Part shown: positions 1 through 7,508 of the stretch, piece by piece
Layout: every line of letters starts with the position of its first letter
Numbering within the stretch: the first letter of the stretch is position 1
Position numbers and translations under genes: made by a program
Assembly (NCBI GenBank): GCA_964650975.1
Contig: CAZYWA010000042.1
Span: forward strand, 1 to 25,050
Source: CAZYWA01 sp964650975 [NCBI: uncultured bacterium]
GTDB taxonomy: Bacteria > JADJOY01
DNA: 25,050 nt
Direction of reading: 5' to 3'
Notes under the pieces: generated by a model
Seen by the model: only the letters and a program-made list of their open reading frames with translations
What the model was told of the DNA's origin: nothing
The model's database searches: none

Positions 1-117
1 GTGCCGGGCAGCATCTTCACGATCGCGGGCCAGAGCCGCGGATCGAACGGCGGCCGCTGGCCCAGCTCGACCTCGCTCACGTAGCTGTGGCTGACGCCGA
101 TCGCCTTCGCGAGGCGG
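1..117. repeat. Perfect 117-bp direct repeat, left copy
   Basis: Bases 1-117 match 4913-5029 without a mismatch by eye. The segment lies inside the HTH coding region of both XRE copies. Homology ends abruptly downstream of 127. A weaker second block resumes at about 205-335, matching about 5264-5393. Confidence 0.9.
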
Positions 118-128
118 AGCTGGCTCAT
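1..128 (-). CDS. XRE-family HTH regulator, partial (copy A)
   Basis: The minus strand reads MSQLRLAKAIGVSHSYVSEV..., the core of an XRE/Cro-type helix-turn-helix (helix 2 LAKAIGV, recognition helix HSYVSEVE). The reading continues off the left edge, so the C-terminus is not visible. The first 117 bp are identical to 4913-5029, where a longer copy of the same gene lies (copy B). Copy A lacks the lead-in residues of copy B (FGKYLRTQRKAAF), and its upstream sequence diverges immediately after the repeat. ATG at 128 is therefore the only reasonable start and has no clear Shine-Dalgarno. It is probably a 5'-truncated, perhaps non-functional, duplicate. It is divergent from the FGE-like gene at 349, as copy B is divergent from a signal-peptide remnant. 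A DNA-binding role is inferred from the fold only. Confidence 0.6.
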   Translation of the reverse strand, partial: MSQLRLAKAIGVSHSYVSEVELGQRPPFDPRLWPAIVKMLPG

Positions 129-204
129 CTGGCGGCATGTTCGCGAGCCGCCCGGGTCCGTGACGGGATTTTTGCCGGTCGAACCGCGCTCGAGAGGCGC
201 CGGC

Positions 205-335
205 GATCCGCGACGAGGAGAGCTCGGTCGAGCTCATGCGCGCTTTGCGGCGCAATGGCGGCATGCGTAAAGTCGAAGGGTCGGCAGGCAGCGCCGCCTC
301 GCCGGAGGGAAGGATGAACGAACGAGCGCGGAGGA
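205..335. repeat. Second homologous block of copy A (divergent upstream region)
   Basis: This block matches about 5264-5393 with scattered mismatches. Shared strings include GATCCGCGACGAGGAG (205-220 and 5264-5279), GAAGGGTCGGC, GCCTCGCCGGAG and GAACGAGCGCGGAG. It contains a good ribosome-binding sequence (GGAGGGAAGG) directly before ATG 314. In copy B the same place starts a signal-peptide ORF (5372). The block looks like the promoter and translation-start region of a gene divergent from the XRE regulator. Confidence 0.75.
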
Positions 336-348
336 TCGCAACGGCCAG

Positions 349-1056
349 GTGTTCGTCCCGGCCGGGGACTTCACCATGGGGTCGAACCGCCCGTATCCCG
401 ACGAGCAGCCCGTTCACACGGTGAACCTGAGCGCCTTCTGGATCGACCGCAACGACGTCACGGTCGACCAGTACGCGGCGTGCGTGACCGCGGGCGGGTG
501 CACGGCGCCGCGCGGCTCGAATTCGAGCTTCACGTACTGCAATTGGGGCTCGCCGCGCACCGGCGACCATCCGATCAACTGTGTCGACTGGTCCCAGGGA
601 CGGGCCTACTGCACGTGGGCGGGGAAGCGCTATCCGACCGAGGCGGAGTGGGAGAAGGCCGCCCGCGGTACCGATGCGAGGACCTTCCCGTGGGGTGACG
701 CGGAACCGTCGTGCACCTACGCGGTGACGAGGGACGCCCCATCGGTAGAGGGCAACGGGTGTGGGGTCTGGACCACCGCGCCGGTGGGCTCGAAACCGGC
801 GGGCGCATCACCGTATGGCGCGCTCGACATGCTGGGGAACGTCTGGCAGTGGGTGAACGACTGGTATGACCCGAGCTACTACGCGACGAGCCCGTCGACC
901 AACCCGCCGGGACCGGCGAGCAGTCCGGGCGGTGCGCGGGTGCTGCGCGGCAACCCGTGGAGCTACTGGACCTACTACGTGCCGGACCGCGACTTCGCCG
1001 ACCCGACGTTCTGGGACGATGGCGCCGGGTTCCGCTGCGCGAAGGACGACGGCTGA
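349..1056 (+). CDS. FGE-sulfatase (SUMF1)-fold protein, start damaged
   Basis: The protein has the formylglycine-generating-enzyme fold (PF03781): opening FVPAGDFTMGSN, then HPINCVDWSQGRAYCTWAG, RYPTEAEWEKAARG, GNVWQWVNDWYDP and the closing ARVLRGNPWSYW...GFRC. At about 235 residues it covers essentially one complete domain. In true FGE the RGGS-x(3)-C region carries the catalytic cysteines. Here it reads NPWSYWTYYVPDR, without cysteine, so sulfatase activation is unlikely. Many such domains serve as C-type-lectin-like binding modules. GTG 349 has no Shine-Dalgarno. The well-placed ATG at 314 (GGAGGGAAGG before it) encodes MNERARRIAT but is out of frame with the domain. Copy B at 5372 shows that this start normally leads into a signal peptide. 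The gene therefore probably lost its signal peptide through a small deletion/frameshift and may be a pseudogene. Confidence 0.8.
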   Translation: MFVPAGDFTMGSNRPYPDEQPVHTVNLSAFWIDRNDVTVDQYAACVTAGGCTAPRGSNSSFTYCNWGSPRTGDHPINCVDWSQGRAYCTWAGKRYPTEAEWEKAARGTDARTFPWGDAEPSCTYAVTRDAPSVEGNGCGVWTTAPVGSKPAGASPYGALDMLGNVWQWVNDWYDPSYYATSPSTNPPGPASSPGGARVLRGNPWSYWTYYVPDRDFADPTFWDDGAGFRCAKDDG

Positions 1057-1278
1057 CCCTTGTTCTTCGTTCCTCGCGCCCGTTCGTGACCGGTGCTGCC
1101 GCCACCGACTCGAGCTCACCGGCAGGTCGAAGCATGCGCGGACCTGAGGCCCGCGCCCGTGTGGGATGCGTCCTCACGGGTTCCGGCGATGGTGAGCGTG
1201 TGGCGCTCGTCGGCATCGCATGGTAGTCCGTGGCCTCAGCCGAGCTGCGGGTCCGACGCGCAGCGAAGAGGCGCACCG

Positions 1279-1680
1279 ATGCCTGCGAGCGAACGGATCA
1301 TCCCGGTGCTGGTCTACCGCGATATCGCGGCGGCCCACGATTTCCTGGTGCGGGCGTTCGGTTTCGAAGCCGGAGGTGTCGAACGGGATGGCGACGGGCA
1401 GGCGGTCCATGGCGAGGTCCGTTTCGGGGGGACCACGATCTGGCTGCACCGGGTGACCGCCGAGCACCAACTCGGCTCTCCGCAGACCGTGGACACGGCC
1501 GGCGCCGGGATCGTCGTCCACGTTCCCGACGTCGACGCCCACTTCGCTCGTGCGCGGGCGGCGGGCGCGCGGATCGGCCACGAGCCGAGAGACCAAGCGT
1601 ACGGGCAGCGCGAGTACGACGCGCGCGACCCGGAAGGTCACCGCTGGTGGTTTGCGACGCCGACCGCTGCGTCGTCGTAA
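1279..1680 (+). CDS. VOC-superfamily (glyoxalase/bleomycin-resistance-like) protein
   Basis: A 133-residue protein beginning MPASERIIPVLVYRDIAAAH. ATG 1279 was chosen because GAAGAGG lies about 8 bases upstream and the vicinal-oxygen-chelate fold starts at once. The layout is typical of single-chain VOC proteins: beta-alpha-beta with AHDFLVRAFGFE near residues 19-30, GEVRFGGTTIWLH in the middle, and a second module with VHVPDVDAHFARARAAGA and DARDPEGHRWWFA at the end. DPEGHRWWF is a common glyoxalase/PhnB-like signature. The substrate cannot be deduced; members include isomerases, dioxygenases and drug-binding resistance proteins. No signal peptide is visible, so it is probably cytoplasmic. 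It stands alone, 222 bp after the FGE-like gene, in a stretch where I see no other gene. Confidence 0.85.
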   Translation: MPASERIIPVLVYRDIAAAHDFLVRAFGFEAGGVERDGDGQAVHGEVRFGGTTIWLHRVTAEHQLGSPQTVDTAGAGIVVHVPDVDAHFARARAAGARIGHEPRDQAYGQREYDARDPEGHRWWFATPTAASS

Positions 1681-1798
1681 CGCGAGGCTCCGTTCCCCGG
1701 CGAGCGTTCGAGGGCGGGACTTCTTCCGTGGTGGACGTCGAGGGCGAGCAGCGCCGACGATAGCGACAAACGGTAATCAGGCGCTAGAATTCGATCCC

Positions 1799-3244
1799 GT
1801 GGAGCGGCCCACGAAGAAGCGATGGCGTCACGACGTGAGGAACGAGCCAAGACGTCGTGGACCGTTGAGGTTCCGCTTTCACCTCGCCCTGCTGGCGACG
1901 TGCCTGGGGTCGCGCGCGGCGCTCGCCGGAGACTCGATCGGGTACGTGAGCCAGCCGGGCGACTACGTCGGTCAGGGGCAGACCCGGCTCTACACCGACG
2001 CGGACGGCACCTTCTTCGACAGCACCTACGGCGACGCCGGGGTGCACATCCAGTTCCAGCACGCGACGAACCCGGACATCTGGTGGGACGTCGATCTGGT
2101 GGCGCCACAGTGGGCGCGGTTGACGCAAGGAACGTACGACAACGCGACACGCTACCCGTTCCAGGACCTCAGCGCGCCAGGCTTCGAATTCATGGGCTCC
2201 GGAGGCGGCTGCAACGAGCTGAGCGGGAGCTTCTCGATCTCGGACGTGCTCTACGACTGGTTCGGGAACATCGTCCTCCTGGCCGCGACGCTCACGCAGC
2301 ATTGCGACGGTGCCGTGCCGGCCCTCCTCGGTTCCGTGAACCATCAGGGGGGCACCATCGGACCGATGTCGTTCGGTAGCCAGGACGTGCTGGTGACTTA
2401 CCAGAACGAGGTGCTCGACTTCGCCCGGGACGGGACCCTCGTTCAAAGGGTCCCGATCCTGGGCGGTGACGAGACGCCCGGTCCCACCGAAGTGGCGCGG
2501 GATCTGGTGCGCGACAGCTCGGGACGCGTCCACGTCTTCAACGGCACCGTAGACCCCGTGCTCAGCACGCTCTCGCCGACCAGCGGCGAGTGGACGGAAC
2601 GGACCCAGAACGGCTGGACGACCCTGAACGGCCCGTCCTACGGCGGGATCGCCGCGCTCGGCTCGCTCATCTTCGTGAGCGACATGGCGTCGGCCGGCAA
2701 TCCGGCAGTCGGAATGATCCGCTTCGACGCCAATCAGGTCCTTCCAACGGTCCACTTCGCCGGCGCATATCCCTACATCGACGTCGCCGCCGGACTCGAC
2801 GGGAAAATCTACGGGCTGCGCGACGATGGGAAGCACGTCGACGCGTTCGACCCCGAGACGCTGGCGCCGCACGGGTCGGCCACCCTCGCCGCAACCGTCG
2901 ACGCGATCGCGGTCGACGGGACCGGCCGGATCTTCGCCGCCGCCGAAAACCAGCTCTACCGGTTCGACTCGACGGGAGTCATCCAGACCAACCTCAGCCC
3001 CGGGGTCTACAACTTCGGCGACATCGATCTGAGCGCGAGCGGCGCCATCGTCGCGGGCAGCAAGGATGGCTACGTGGTGCTCTCGGACACCACCCTGGCG
3101 TCGTCGACGTCGTTTCCCGTCGACCGCAATCCGGTCGACATGGCGTTCGTGGCGTTCGCCGAGACGCCGCTCGACCCGAATCCGCTGTTCCACGACGGCT
3201 TCGAGAGCGGCGACACGAACGCCTGGACCCTCACTCAGCCTTGA
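1799..3244 (+). CDS. Secreted propeller-like protein with C-terminal DGFESGD tag (paralog 1)
   Basis: About 481 residues from GTG 1799; GTG 1835 is an equally possible start (469 residues), and neither has a strong Shine-Dalgarno. The N-terminus has basic residues, a hydrophobic run (FHLALLATCLGSRAALA) and a likely signal-peptidase site after ALA. The mature part begins GDSIGYVSQPGDYVGQGQ. An N-terminal beta domain (about residues 45-190) contains GSGGGCNELSGSFSISD and LTQHCDG, a pattern common in secreted proteins of this kind. The remainder carries repeated blade-like strands (DLVRDSSGRVHVFNG, AAGLDGKIYGLRDDG, IAVDGTGRIFAA, IDLSASGAIVAG) typical of NHL/SMP30-like propellers. It ends FHDGFESGDTNAWTLTQP. 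It is closely similar along its whole length to the next gene, 16 bp downstream, so the pair is likely one transcript made by tandem duplication. The function is unknown. Confidence 0.82.
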   Translation: MERPTKKRWRHDVRNEPRRRGPLRFRFHLALLATCLGSRAALAGDSIGYVSQPGDYVGQGQTRLYTDADGTFFDSTYGDAGVHIQFQHATNPDIWWDVDLVAPQWARLTQGTYDNATRYPFQDLSAPGFEFMGSGGGCNELSGSFSISDVLYDWFGNIVLLAATLTQHCDGAVPALLGSVNHQGGTIGPMSFGSQDVLVTYQNEVLDFARDGTLVQRVPILGGDETPGPTEVARDLVRDSSGRVHVFNGTVDPVLSTLSPTSGEWTERTQNGWTTLNGPSYGGIAALGSLIFVSDMASAGNPAVGMIRFDANQVLPTVHFAGAYPYIDVAAGLDGKIYGLRDDGKHVDAFDPETLAPHGSATLAATVDAIAVDGTGRIFAAAENQLYRFDSTGVIQTNLSPGVYNFGDIDLSASGAIVAGSKDGYVVLSDTTLASSTSFPVDRNPVDMAFVAFAETPLDPNPLFHDGFESGDTNAWTLTQP

Positions 3245-3260
3245 CGCGCTCGGACAACCG

Positions 3261-4721
3261 ATGAGAGGCCCGAGACCGCGAGCACCGGCCTCGACCGCGC
3301 CGAGAAACGCTGGGGGCGCCGACGCGATCCCGCGTGGACCGCGTGGACTCGGCTTGCTGCTCGCGGTGCTCGCGAGCGGCCTGGCCGCCCGCGCAGCGCT
3401 GGCCGGAACCTCGATCGGGTACGTGAGCCAGCCGGGCGACTACATCGGCCAGGGACAGACCGAGCTCTACACGGATGCCGACGGCACCTTCACGGCGAGC
3501 ACGTTCCAAGACCCCGGGGCCCACATCGACTTTGACGACGCGACCGAGCCCGGAATCTGGTGGTCCCTCGATCTGGATGCGCCGCAATCGGTTCGACTGA
3601 CGCCGGGAACCTACGACAATGCGCAGGTCTATCCGTCCGAGGACCCTCGCGAGCCGGGTCTTTCCTTCTCCGGGTCCGGACGAGGTTGCGGCACGGTGAC
3701 CGGAAGCTTCGCGATCTCCGACGTGGTCTACGACTGGTTCGGCAACCTCGCGCGGCTCGCCGCGACCTTCACGCAGCACTGCGAGGGCGAGGTCCCGGCG
3801 CTCTTCGGCACGATCGATTTTCGGGTGGGCACGCTCGGCCCGGTCACGTTCGATCCGAAGGACGTGCTGGTGACCTACGGCAACGACGTCTTCGATTTCG
3901 CCCGGGACGGAACGCTGGTGCAGGAGATCCCGATTCTCGGCGGCGATCAGGCCGCAGCGAGCGGCGAGGTCGCACGTGACCTGGTTCGCGATAGCTCGGG
4001 ACGCGTTCACGTCTTCAACGGCACCCTCGCGCCCGTGCTCAGCACGTTCTCGCCGACCAGTGGTGAGTGGACCGAGGAAGCCCAGAGTGGGTGGTCGAGC
4101 GACAGCGTCCCAGCTCACGGCGGAATCGCCGCGTTCGGCTCGCTGGTGTTCGTGAGCGCCACGACCTCGTTCGGCCATGCCGGGGTCGGGTTGTTCCGGT
4201 TCGATGCGAATCAGGTCCTGCCGACGGTGCAGTTCGCGAGCGCGAATCCGTACGTCGACGTCGCCGCCGGTCTCGACGGGAGGCTCTACGGACTGCGCAG
4301 CGACGGAAAGCACGTCGACGCCTTCGACCCCCAGACGCTGGCACCGCTCGGGTCCGCGAACCTCGCCACGGCCGTGAACGGGATCGCGGTCGACGGTACC
4401 GGCCGGATCTTCGCCGCGACCGGCAACCTGATCTACCGGTTCGACTCGACCGGTGCCATCCAGACCAGCCTCGACGCGGACTTCCCCGGCCTCGCCGACA
4501 TCGATCTGAGCCCGAGCGGCGCGATCGTCGTCGGCACGACCGGTGGGCATGCGGTGCTCACGGACGCGACGTTGGCTACCTCTACGTCGTTTCCCGTCGC
4601 CTACGAGCCGTCCGCCATGACGTTTGTCGCGTTCGCCGAGGGCGCACCCGATCTGAAGCCGCTCTTCCACGACGGCTTCGAGAGCGGCAACACCGACGCC
4701 TGGACCTTCGCGCAGCCCTGA
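3261..4721 (+). CDS. Secreted propeller-like protein with C-terminal DGFESGD tag (paralog 2)
   Basis: 486 residues from ATG 3261. The signal peptide has a hydrophobic core GLGLLLAVLASGLAARAALA and the mature start GTSIGYVSQPGDYIGQGQ. Domain order follows the upstream paralog: an N-terminal beta domain with GSGRGCGTVTGSFAISD and FTQHCEG, then propeller-like strands (DLVRDSSGRVHVFNG, AAGLDGRLYGLRSDG, IAVDGTGRIFAAT, IDLSPSGAIVVG), ending FHDGFESGNTDAWTFAQP. The two proteins are alike enough to align by eye throughout, differing mainly in surface positions and in the signal peptide. The last 140 bases overlap the 3' end of the XRE gene on the opposite strand. Export to the periplasm or cell exterior is inferred from the signal peptide. 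The ligand or enzymatic role is unknown. Confidence 0.87.
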   Translation: MRGPRPRAPASTAPRNAGGADAIPRGPRGLGLLLAVLASGLAARAALAGTSIGYVSQPGDYIGQGQTELYTDADGTFTASTFQDPGAHIDFDDATEPGIWWSLDLDAPQSVRLTPGTYDNAQVYPSEDPREPGLSFSGSGRGCGTVTGSFAISDVVYDWFGNLARLAATFTQHCEGEVPALFGTIDFRVGTLGPVTFDPKDVLVTYGNDVFDFARDGTLVQEIPILGGDQAAASGEVARDLVRDSSGRVHVFNGTLAPVLSTFSPTSGEWTEEAQSGWSSDSVPAHGGIAAFGSLVFVSATTSFGHAGVGLFRFDANQVLPTVQFASANPYVDVAAGLDGRLYGLRSDGKHVDAFDPQTLAPLGSANLATAVNGIAVDGTGRIFAATGNLIYRFDSTGAIQTSLDADFPGLADIDLSPSGAIVVGTTGGHAVLTDATLATSTSFPVAYEPSAMTFVAFAEGAPDLKPLFHDGFESGNTDAWTFAQP

Positions 4722-5106
4722 CCGGCGACGGCGGCGCGCGGCCGGTACGCTCTCGATCGCTCCGTCGCGCGCCGCTTGGGCCGATTTTTTCGGGGCGAAC
4801 GGGTGGCACGGCGGCGCCGCGGATCTGGTCGAGGAGCGCGGCGGTCGCTTTCGAGAGGTCGATCTCGAGTGGGCGCGTCTGCGCGGCGGCACGCTGGAGG
4901 TCGGCGATCGAGGTGCCGGGCAGCATCTTCACGATCGCGGGCCAGAGCCGCGGATCGAACGGCGGCCGCTGGCCCAGCTCGACCTCGCTCACGTAGCTGT
5001 GGCTGACGCCGATCGCCTTCGCGAGGCGGGCCTGGCTCACGAAGGCGGCTTTGCGCTGGGTGCGTAGGTACTTTCCGAAGGGGAGGCGGGCATGGTCGGC
5101 CTCCAC
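4582..5106 (-). CDS. XRE-family HTH regulator (copy B)
   Basis: Starting from GTG 5106 (AGG about 6-8 bases upstream) the protein is 174 residues and starts near FGKYLRTQRK. It has a clear Xre/Cro HTH (LAKAIGVSHSYVSEVELGQ), then RPPFDPRLWPAIVKMLPG and ...LSKATAALLDQIRGA. An upstream in-frame ATG at 5250 would add 48 residues. After about residue 100 the sequence becomes arginine/serine-rich and looks unlike a folded domain. That tail is read antisense through the end of the tagged gene 3261-4721, so the original stop was probably lost. The gene is a longer version of copy A, identical over 117 bp, and is divergent from the signal-peptide remnant at 5372. It is probably a transcriptional regulator; the target is unknown, with the divergent gene the obvious candidate. 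Confidence 0.7.
   Translation of the reverse strand: MEADHARLPFGKYLRTQRKAAFVSQARLAKAIGVSHSYVSEVELGQRPPFDPRLWPAIVKMLPGTSIADLQRAAAQTRPLEIDLSKATAALLDQIRGAAVPPVRPEKIGPSGARRSDRERTGRAPPSPVRAARRSRRRCCRSRSRRGRAASDRVRPRRTRQTSWRTARRRRETT
4913..5029. repeat. Perfect 117-bp direct repeat, right copy
   Basis: Identical to 1-117. It covers the HTH and following residues of XRE copy B. Confidence 0.9.
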
Positions 5107-5177
5107 AATCTGCCTGAAGGACTCTCGGGCAAATGATGGCGGAAAGCGCGACAAAACGCGCGCATAATTTGCCACAA
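5105..5177. repeat. XRE upstream segment homologous to 20253-20325
   Basis: This 73-base segment aligns without gaps to 20253-20325 (about 84% identical by eye). It lies immediately upstream of the chosen XRE start. If the XRE gene starts at ATG 5250 instead, the segment is coding (YARVLSRFPPSFARESFRQ). Several differences from the distant copy are third-position synonymous changes, which mildly favours past coding. The AT-rich core CATAATTTGCCACAAAT may be part of a promoter. Confidence 0.7.
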
Positions 5178-5263
5178 ATAGCATGCAAGCGATGCCTGAC
5201 AGGCCGGAAACGAGGCCTTGAAAGACGCCCAAAACGGCATCTGAGGGCATGTTTGAGGGCGGT

Positions 5264-5393
5264 GATCCGCGACGAGGAGGGACCGGTCGAGCCCGTGCAC
5301 CTTTGCGGCGCAGTGCCGGCTTGCGTAGAGTCGAAGGGTCGGCGGGCAAGGCAGCCTCGCCGGAGCGGGAAAATGAGCGAACGAGCGCGGAGA
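5264..5393. repeat. Second homologous block of copy B
   Basis: Counterpart of 205-335: a divergent upstream region ending in the start of a signal-peptide ORF. Between the two blocks copy B has about 225 bp where copy A has only about 77 bp, so copy A has an internal deletion that includes the XRE N-terminus. Confidence 0.75.
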
Positions 5394-5483
5394 ATCGCCC
5401 TGGCGGCGTTCTGGCTAGCCGCGTCGCTGCCGCTCGCGGTGCGCGACGACGGACGTGACGCCCTCAACCCTTGGATCAGGTGA
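5372..5483 (+). pseudogene. Signal-peptide remnant of an FGE-like gene (copy B)
   Basis: ATG 5372 begins MSERARRIALAAFWLAASLP, a textbook signal peptide (basic n-region, alanine-rich core, likely cut after LPLA), followed by about 14 unrelated residues and a stop at 5483. The start and upstream DNA match 314-340 before the FGE-fold gene, where the peptide reads MNERARRIAT and then loses frame. Copy B thus keeps the signal peptide but has lost the mature domain, while copy A keeps the domain but has lost the signal peptide. I read both as decayed copies of one secreted FGE-like gene divergent from an XRE regulator. The remaining 133 bp to the next gene contain nothing I recognise. Confidence 0.65.
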
Positions 5484-5616
5484 TCAGGTCACCCACACAA
5501 CCCCCGGAAGACCCGTGTTGTGACCGACGCCGAGATGCGCGTCTGCCGCGGGTGGCGGCGGTTCCAGGCGCCTTGCATGGTCGGACACCTAGCAAAAACC
5601 GGGATGGATCGACATC

Positions 5617-7311
5617 GTGTCTGCTCTCCGTAAGCCATCTTCGCGTTCCGTCATACCGTCAGTGATAGCAGCTGTCTGGTTCGGCGGATCGTTTGCGGCG
5701 ATCCTCTGGGTGTGGGGGCTGAACCCCGTCACGACGATTTCTCGGGACGAGGCGCTGAACAGGTTTTCCGCTTCGTTGATCGTCAAGCAAGGTCGTCCGT
5801 TCCTGGCGCTTCCGTTCGGCGACCCGGAAAATCTCGCTCACCCGCATTTCTGGCTGTCGCTCGGCGAGAAGGCCATACCTGCTTACGCTCCCCTCGCGTA
5901 CTACTTCTATGCGCTCTTGCTCCGCCTGGGCGCACTCGGCCTGCTGTTGGTCGCGGCACTGCCGGCTAGCGCGGCCGCCGCTTTCGCCGCCGGCACAGCG
6001 AAATTGCTGCCTCTCGGCCGACGGTGGCTTTCGGTGCTCGCGCCGGCGCTGGGCTTTCCCGCGCTTTACTGGCTGCTCCGGCCGTGGGCCAACTTGTCTG
6101 CCCTTCTGATTTGCCTTAGCTGGGCCTTTTGGGGTTGGGCCTCGTGGTATCGGACCGGTAACGATCGCCATCTCGCGATGGCTGTTCTGGGCGTCGCCGC
6201 AGGCGCTGCGGTGCGTCCTGACTATGCCGCGTATTTGACGCTCTCGGTCCTACTCTTCACCGTGGCCGCCCGTCCATCGTGGTGGAAACGCGTGCTGTTT
6301 TTGTTTGTGCTCTTCGGGTCGTTCGCCGTGCTGGCGAATCTCGTCCTGAATGGGATGACGACGGGCAATCCGAGCCTGTCCGCTTATCAAATGTTCGTCG
6401 CTCGAGCGGAAGGTGGCAGCGCTCCCCGTGGCCTGGGGTTGCTACGGCAATTGCTGATTCCAATGGGGATTCCGACCATTCGTATGGTCGGCCATTTCTT
6501 GAACAAGTACTGGGTCACGATGGGGCTGCTCGGCGTGCTCCTCGCTGGACAGCTCACCCTCGTACCCATGTTGCGCGCCCGGCCGCCGGTCAGCCGCATG
6601 GGCTATCTCGGGGGACTGGCCGTCCTGGTCTGTCTCATGGCCTCCCACGTGAGCGGGCACGTGTTCGGCGTCGCCGATCCAACGGCCATGGTGAATCACA
6701 GCATTCCGCGTTACTGGGCACCCGTGTACTTGTTCGCTGCACTCCCACCGATTCTCTTCCTCGGCCATTGCCGGAATCGGAAGGTACTGGTCATCGGCGT
6801 CGCCATGACCTGTGTGCTCGCGATCGATGGCGTTTACGAGGTCTTCCTGCACCAACCCTCGTCCTTGTCCTACTTGCATGACGTCTCGTGCAACGACGGG
6901 CGATTGATTCTCGCACTCGCCAGAAGGATCCCGCGTGGTGCGATGATCTACAGCAGCATCCTCGACAGCGTGCTCTGGCCCCGCTGGCGCGTCGGCATGC
7001 TGGACGAGCCCGAGCCGACCGCCGCGTCGATGAGCCACGCGATCGAGGCACACCTGCCGGTTTTTGTGGTCGATCCACGATTCGGCCGCCATCGCGCAGA
7101 TCGGCTGGGGCGGGCTCTGCGAAGCCGGCATCTCGTGCTGATCGCCGTCGATTCCCCGCACGGGATCTACCGCATCGAGGCGGGCCCGCTGGGATCGGCT
7201 GGGCGGACGCCCTGCACCTCATCCGGCCCCGGCCTCTGCCTCTCGAGAGTCTTCCGGGACGGCTTCGACGCGACCGGCGACACGAGCCGCTGGAGCGACA
7301 CGTCGCCCTGA
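5617..7311 (+). CDS. Multi-pass GT-C-like membrane protein ending in the DGFxxxGD tag
   Basis: 564 residues from GTG 5617 (only a weak upstream GGGATGG). About ten or more hydrophobic segments follow one another: the first near residues 12-34, then ALLLRLGALGLLLVAALP, VLGVAAGAAV, VLFLFVLFGSFAVLANLVL, GLLGVLLAGQLTLV, LGGLAVLVCLMA and VLVIGVAMTCVLAIDGVY. The loop after the first helix has ISRDEALNRF; an acidic pair here is typical of GT-C/ArnT-PMT-type glycosyltransferases that use polyprenyl-phosphate sugars. A soluble C-terminal region (after about residue 410) would be periplasmic in that fold and ends VFRDGFDATGDTSRWSDTSP, the motif also found on the secreted proteins here. Codon usage is less GC-extreme than in its neighbours, which hints at a different history. 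The glycosyltransferase assignment is inference from fold-like features and no sugar is implied. Confidence 0.75.
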   Translation: MSALRKPSSRSVIPSVIAAVWFGGSFAAILWVWGLNPVTTISRDEALNRFSASLIVKQGRPFLALPFGDPENLAHPHFWLSLGEKAIPAYAPLAYYFYALLLRLGALGLLLVAALPASAAAAFAAGTAKLLPLGRRWLSVLAPALGFPALYWLLRPWANLSALLICLSWAFWGWASWYRTGNDRHLAMAVLGVAAGAAVRPDYAAYLTLSVLLFTVAARPSWWKRVLFLFVLFGSFAVLANLVLNGMTTGNPSLSAYQMFVARAEGGSAPRGLGLLRQLLIPMGIPTIRMVGHFLNKYWVTMGLLGVLLAGQLTLVPMLRARPPVSRMGYLGGLAVLVCLMASHVSGHVFGVADPTAMVNHSIPRYWAPVYLFAALPPILFLGHCRNRKVLVIGVAMTCVLAIDGVYEVFLHQPSSLSYLHDVSCNDGRLILALARRIPRGAMIYSSILDSVLWPRWRVGMLDEPEPTAASMSHAIEAHLPVFVVDPRFGRHRADRLGRALRSRHLVLIAVDSPHGIYRIEAGPLGSAGRTPCTSSGPGLCLSRVFRDGFDATGDTSRWSDTSP

Positions 7312-7460
7312 GCGCGCGGCAGACCGCGCCGCCCTCGGGGAAGACCTTCGCCGTGAACGGACTTCACGTCGTGGCCTGCACCCCTTATTTGTGACTACTG
7401 ATAGTGGATACGTCTTTGCTGCAATGAGGGTAACTCGATTTCCCATCGTGAAGACGGACG

Positions 7461-7505
7461 CGCTGGGGAAACCCGGATCGGTCCAACGGTTTTCCACCCC
7501 CAGCG
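7461..7505 (-). terminator. Imperfect hairpin after the exonuclease gene
   Basis: CGCTGGGG at 7461-7468 pairs with CCCCAGCG at 7498-7505, with extra AAACC/GGTTT pairing inside. It lies just beyond the stop of the minus-strand exonuclease (7509). No T-run follows on the minus strand, so it may only stabilise the mRNA end. The rest of 7312-7508 is a lower-GC stretch with no gene that I can support. Confidence 0.35.
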
Positions 7506-7508
7506 CCA

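Noticed and set aside
349-1056. FGE-fold protein as a genuine sulfatase activator or as a diversity-generating-retroelement target
   Set aside because: The catalytic cysteine region has no cysteine, and there is no reverse transcriptase or template repeat in the window.
1057-1278. Possible gene in the gap before the VOC gene
   Set aside because: The frames here are arginine/serine-rich with no start signal or recognisable motif.
1784-4892. Long antisense reading frames (469 and 553 codons) opposite the tandem secreted genes
   Set aside because: They are rich in Arg/Gly/Val, lack family features, and mirror the codon bias of the real genes on the other strand.
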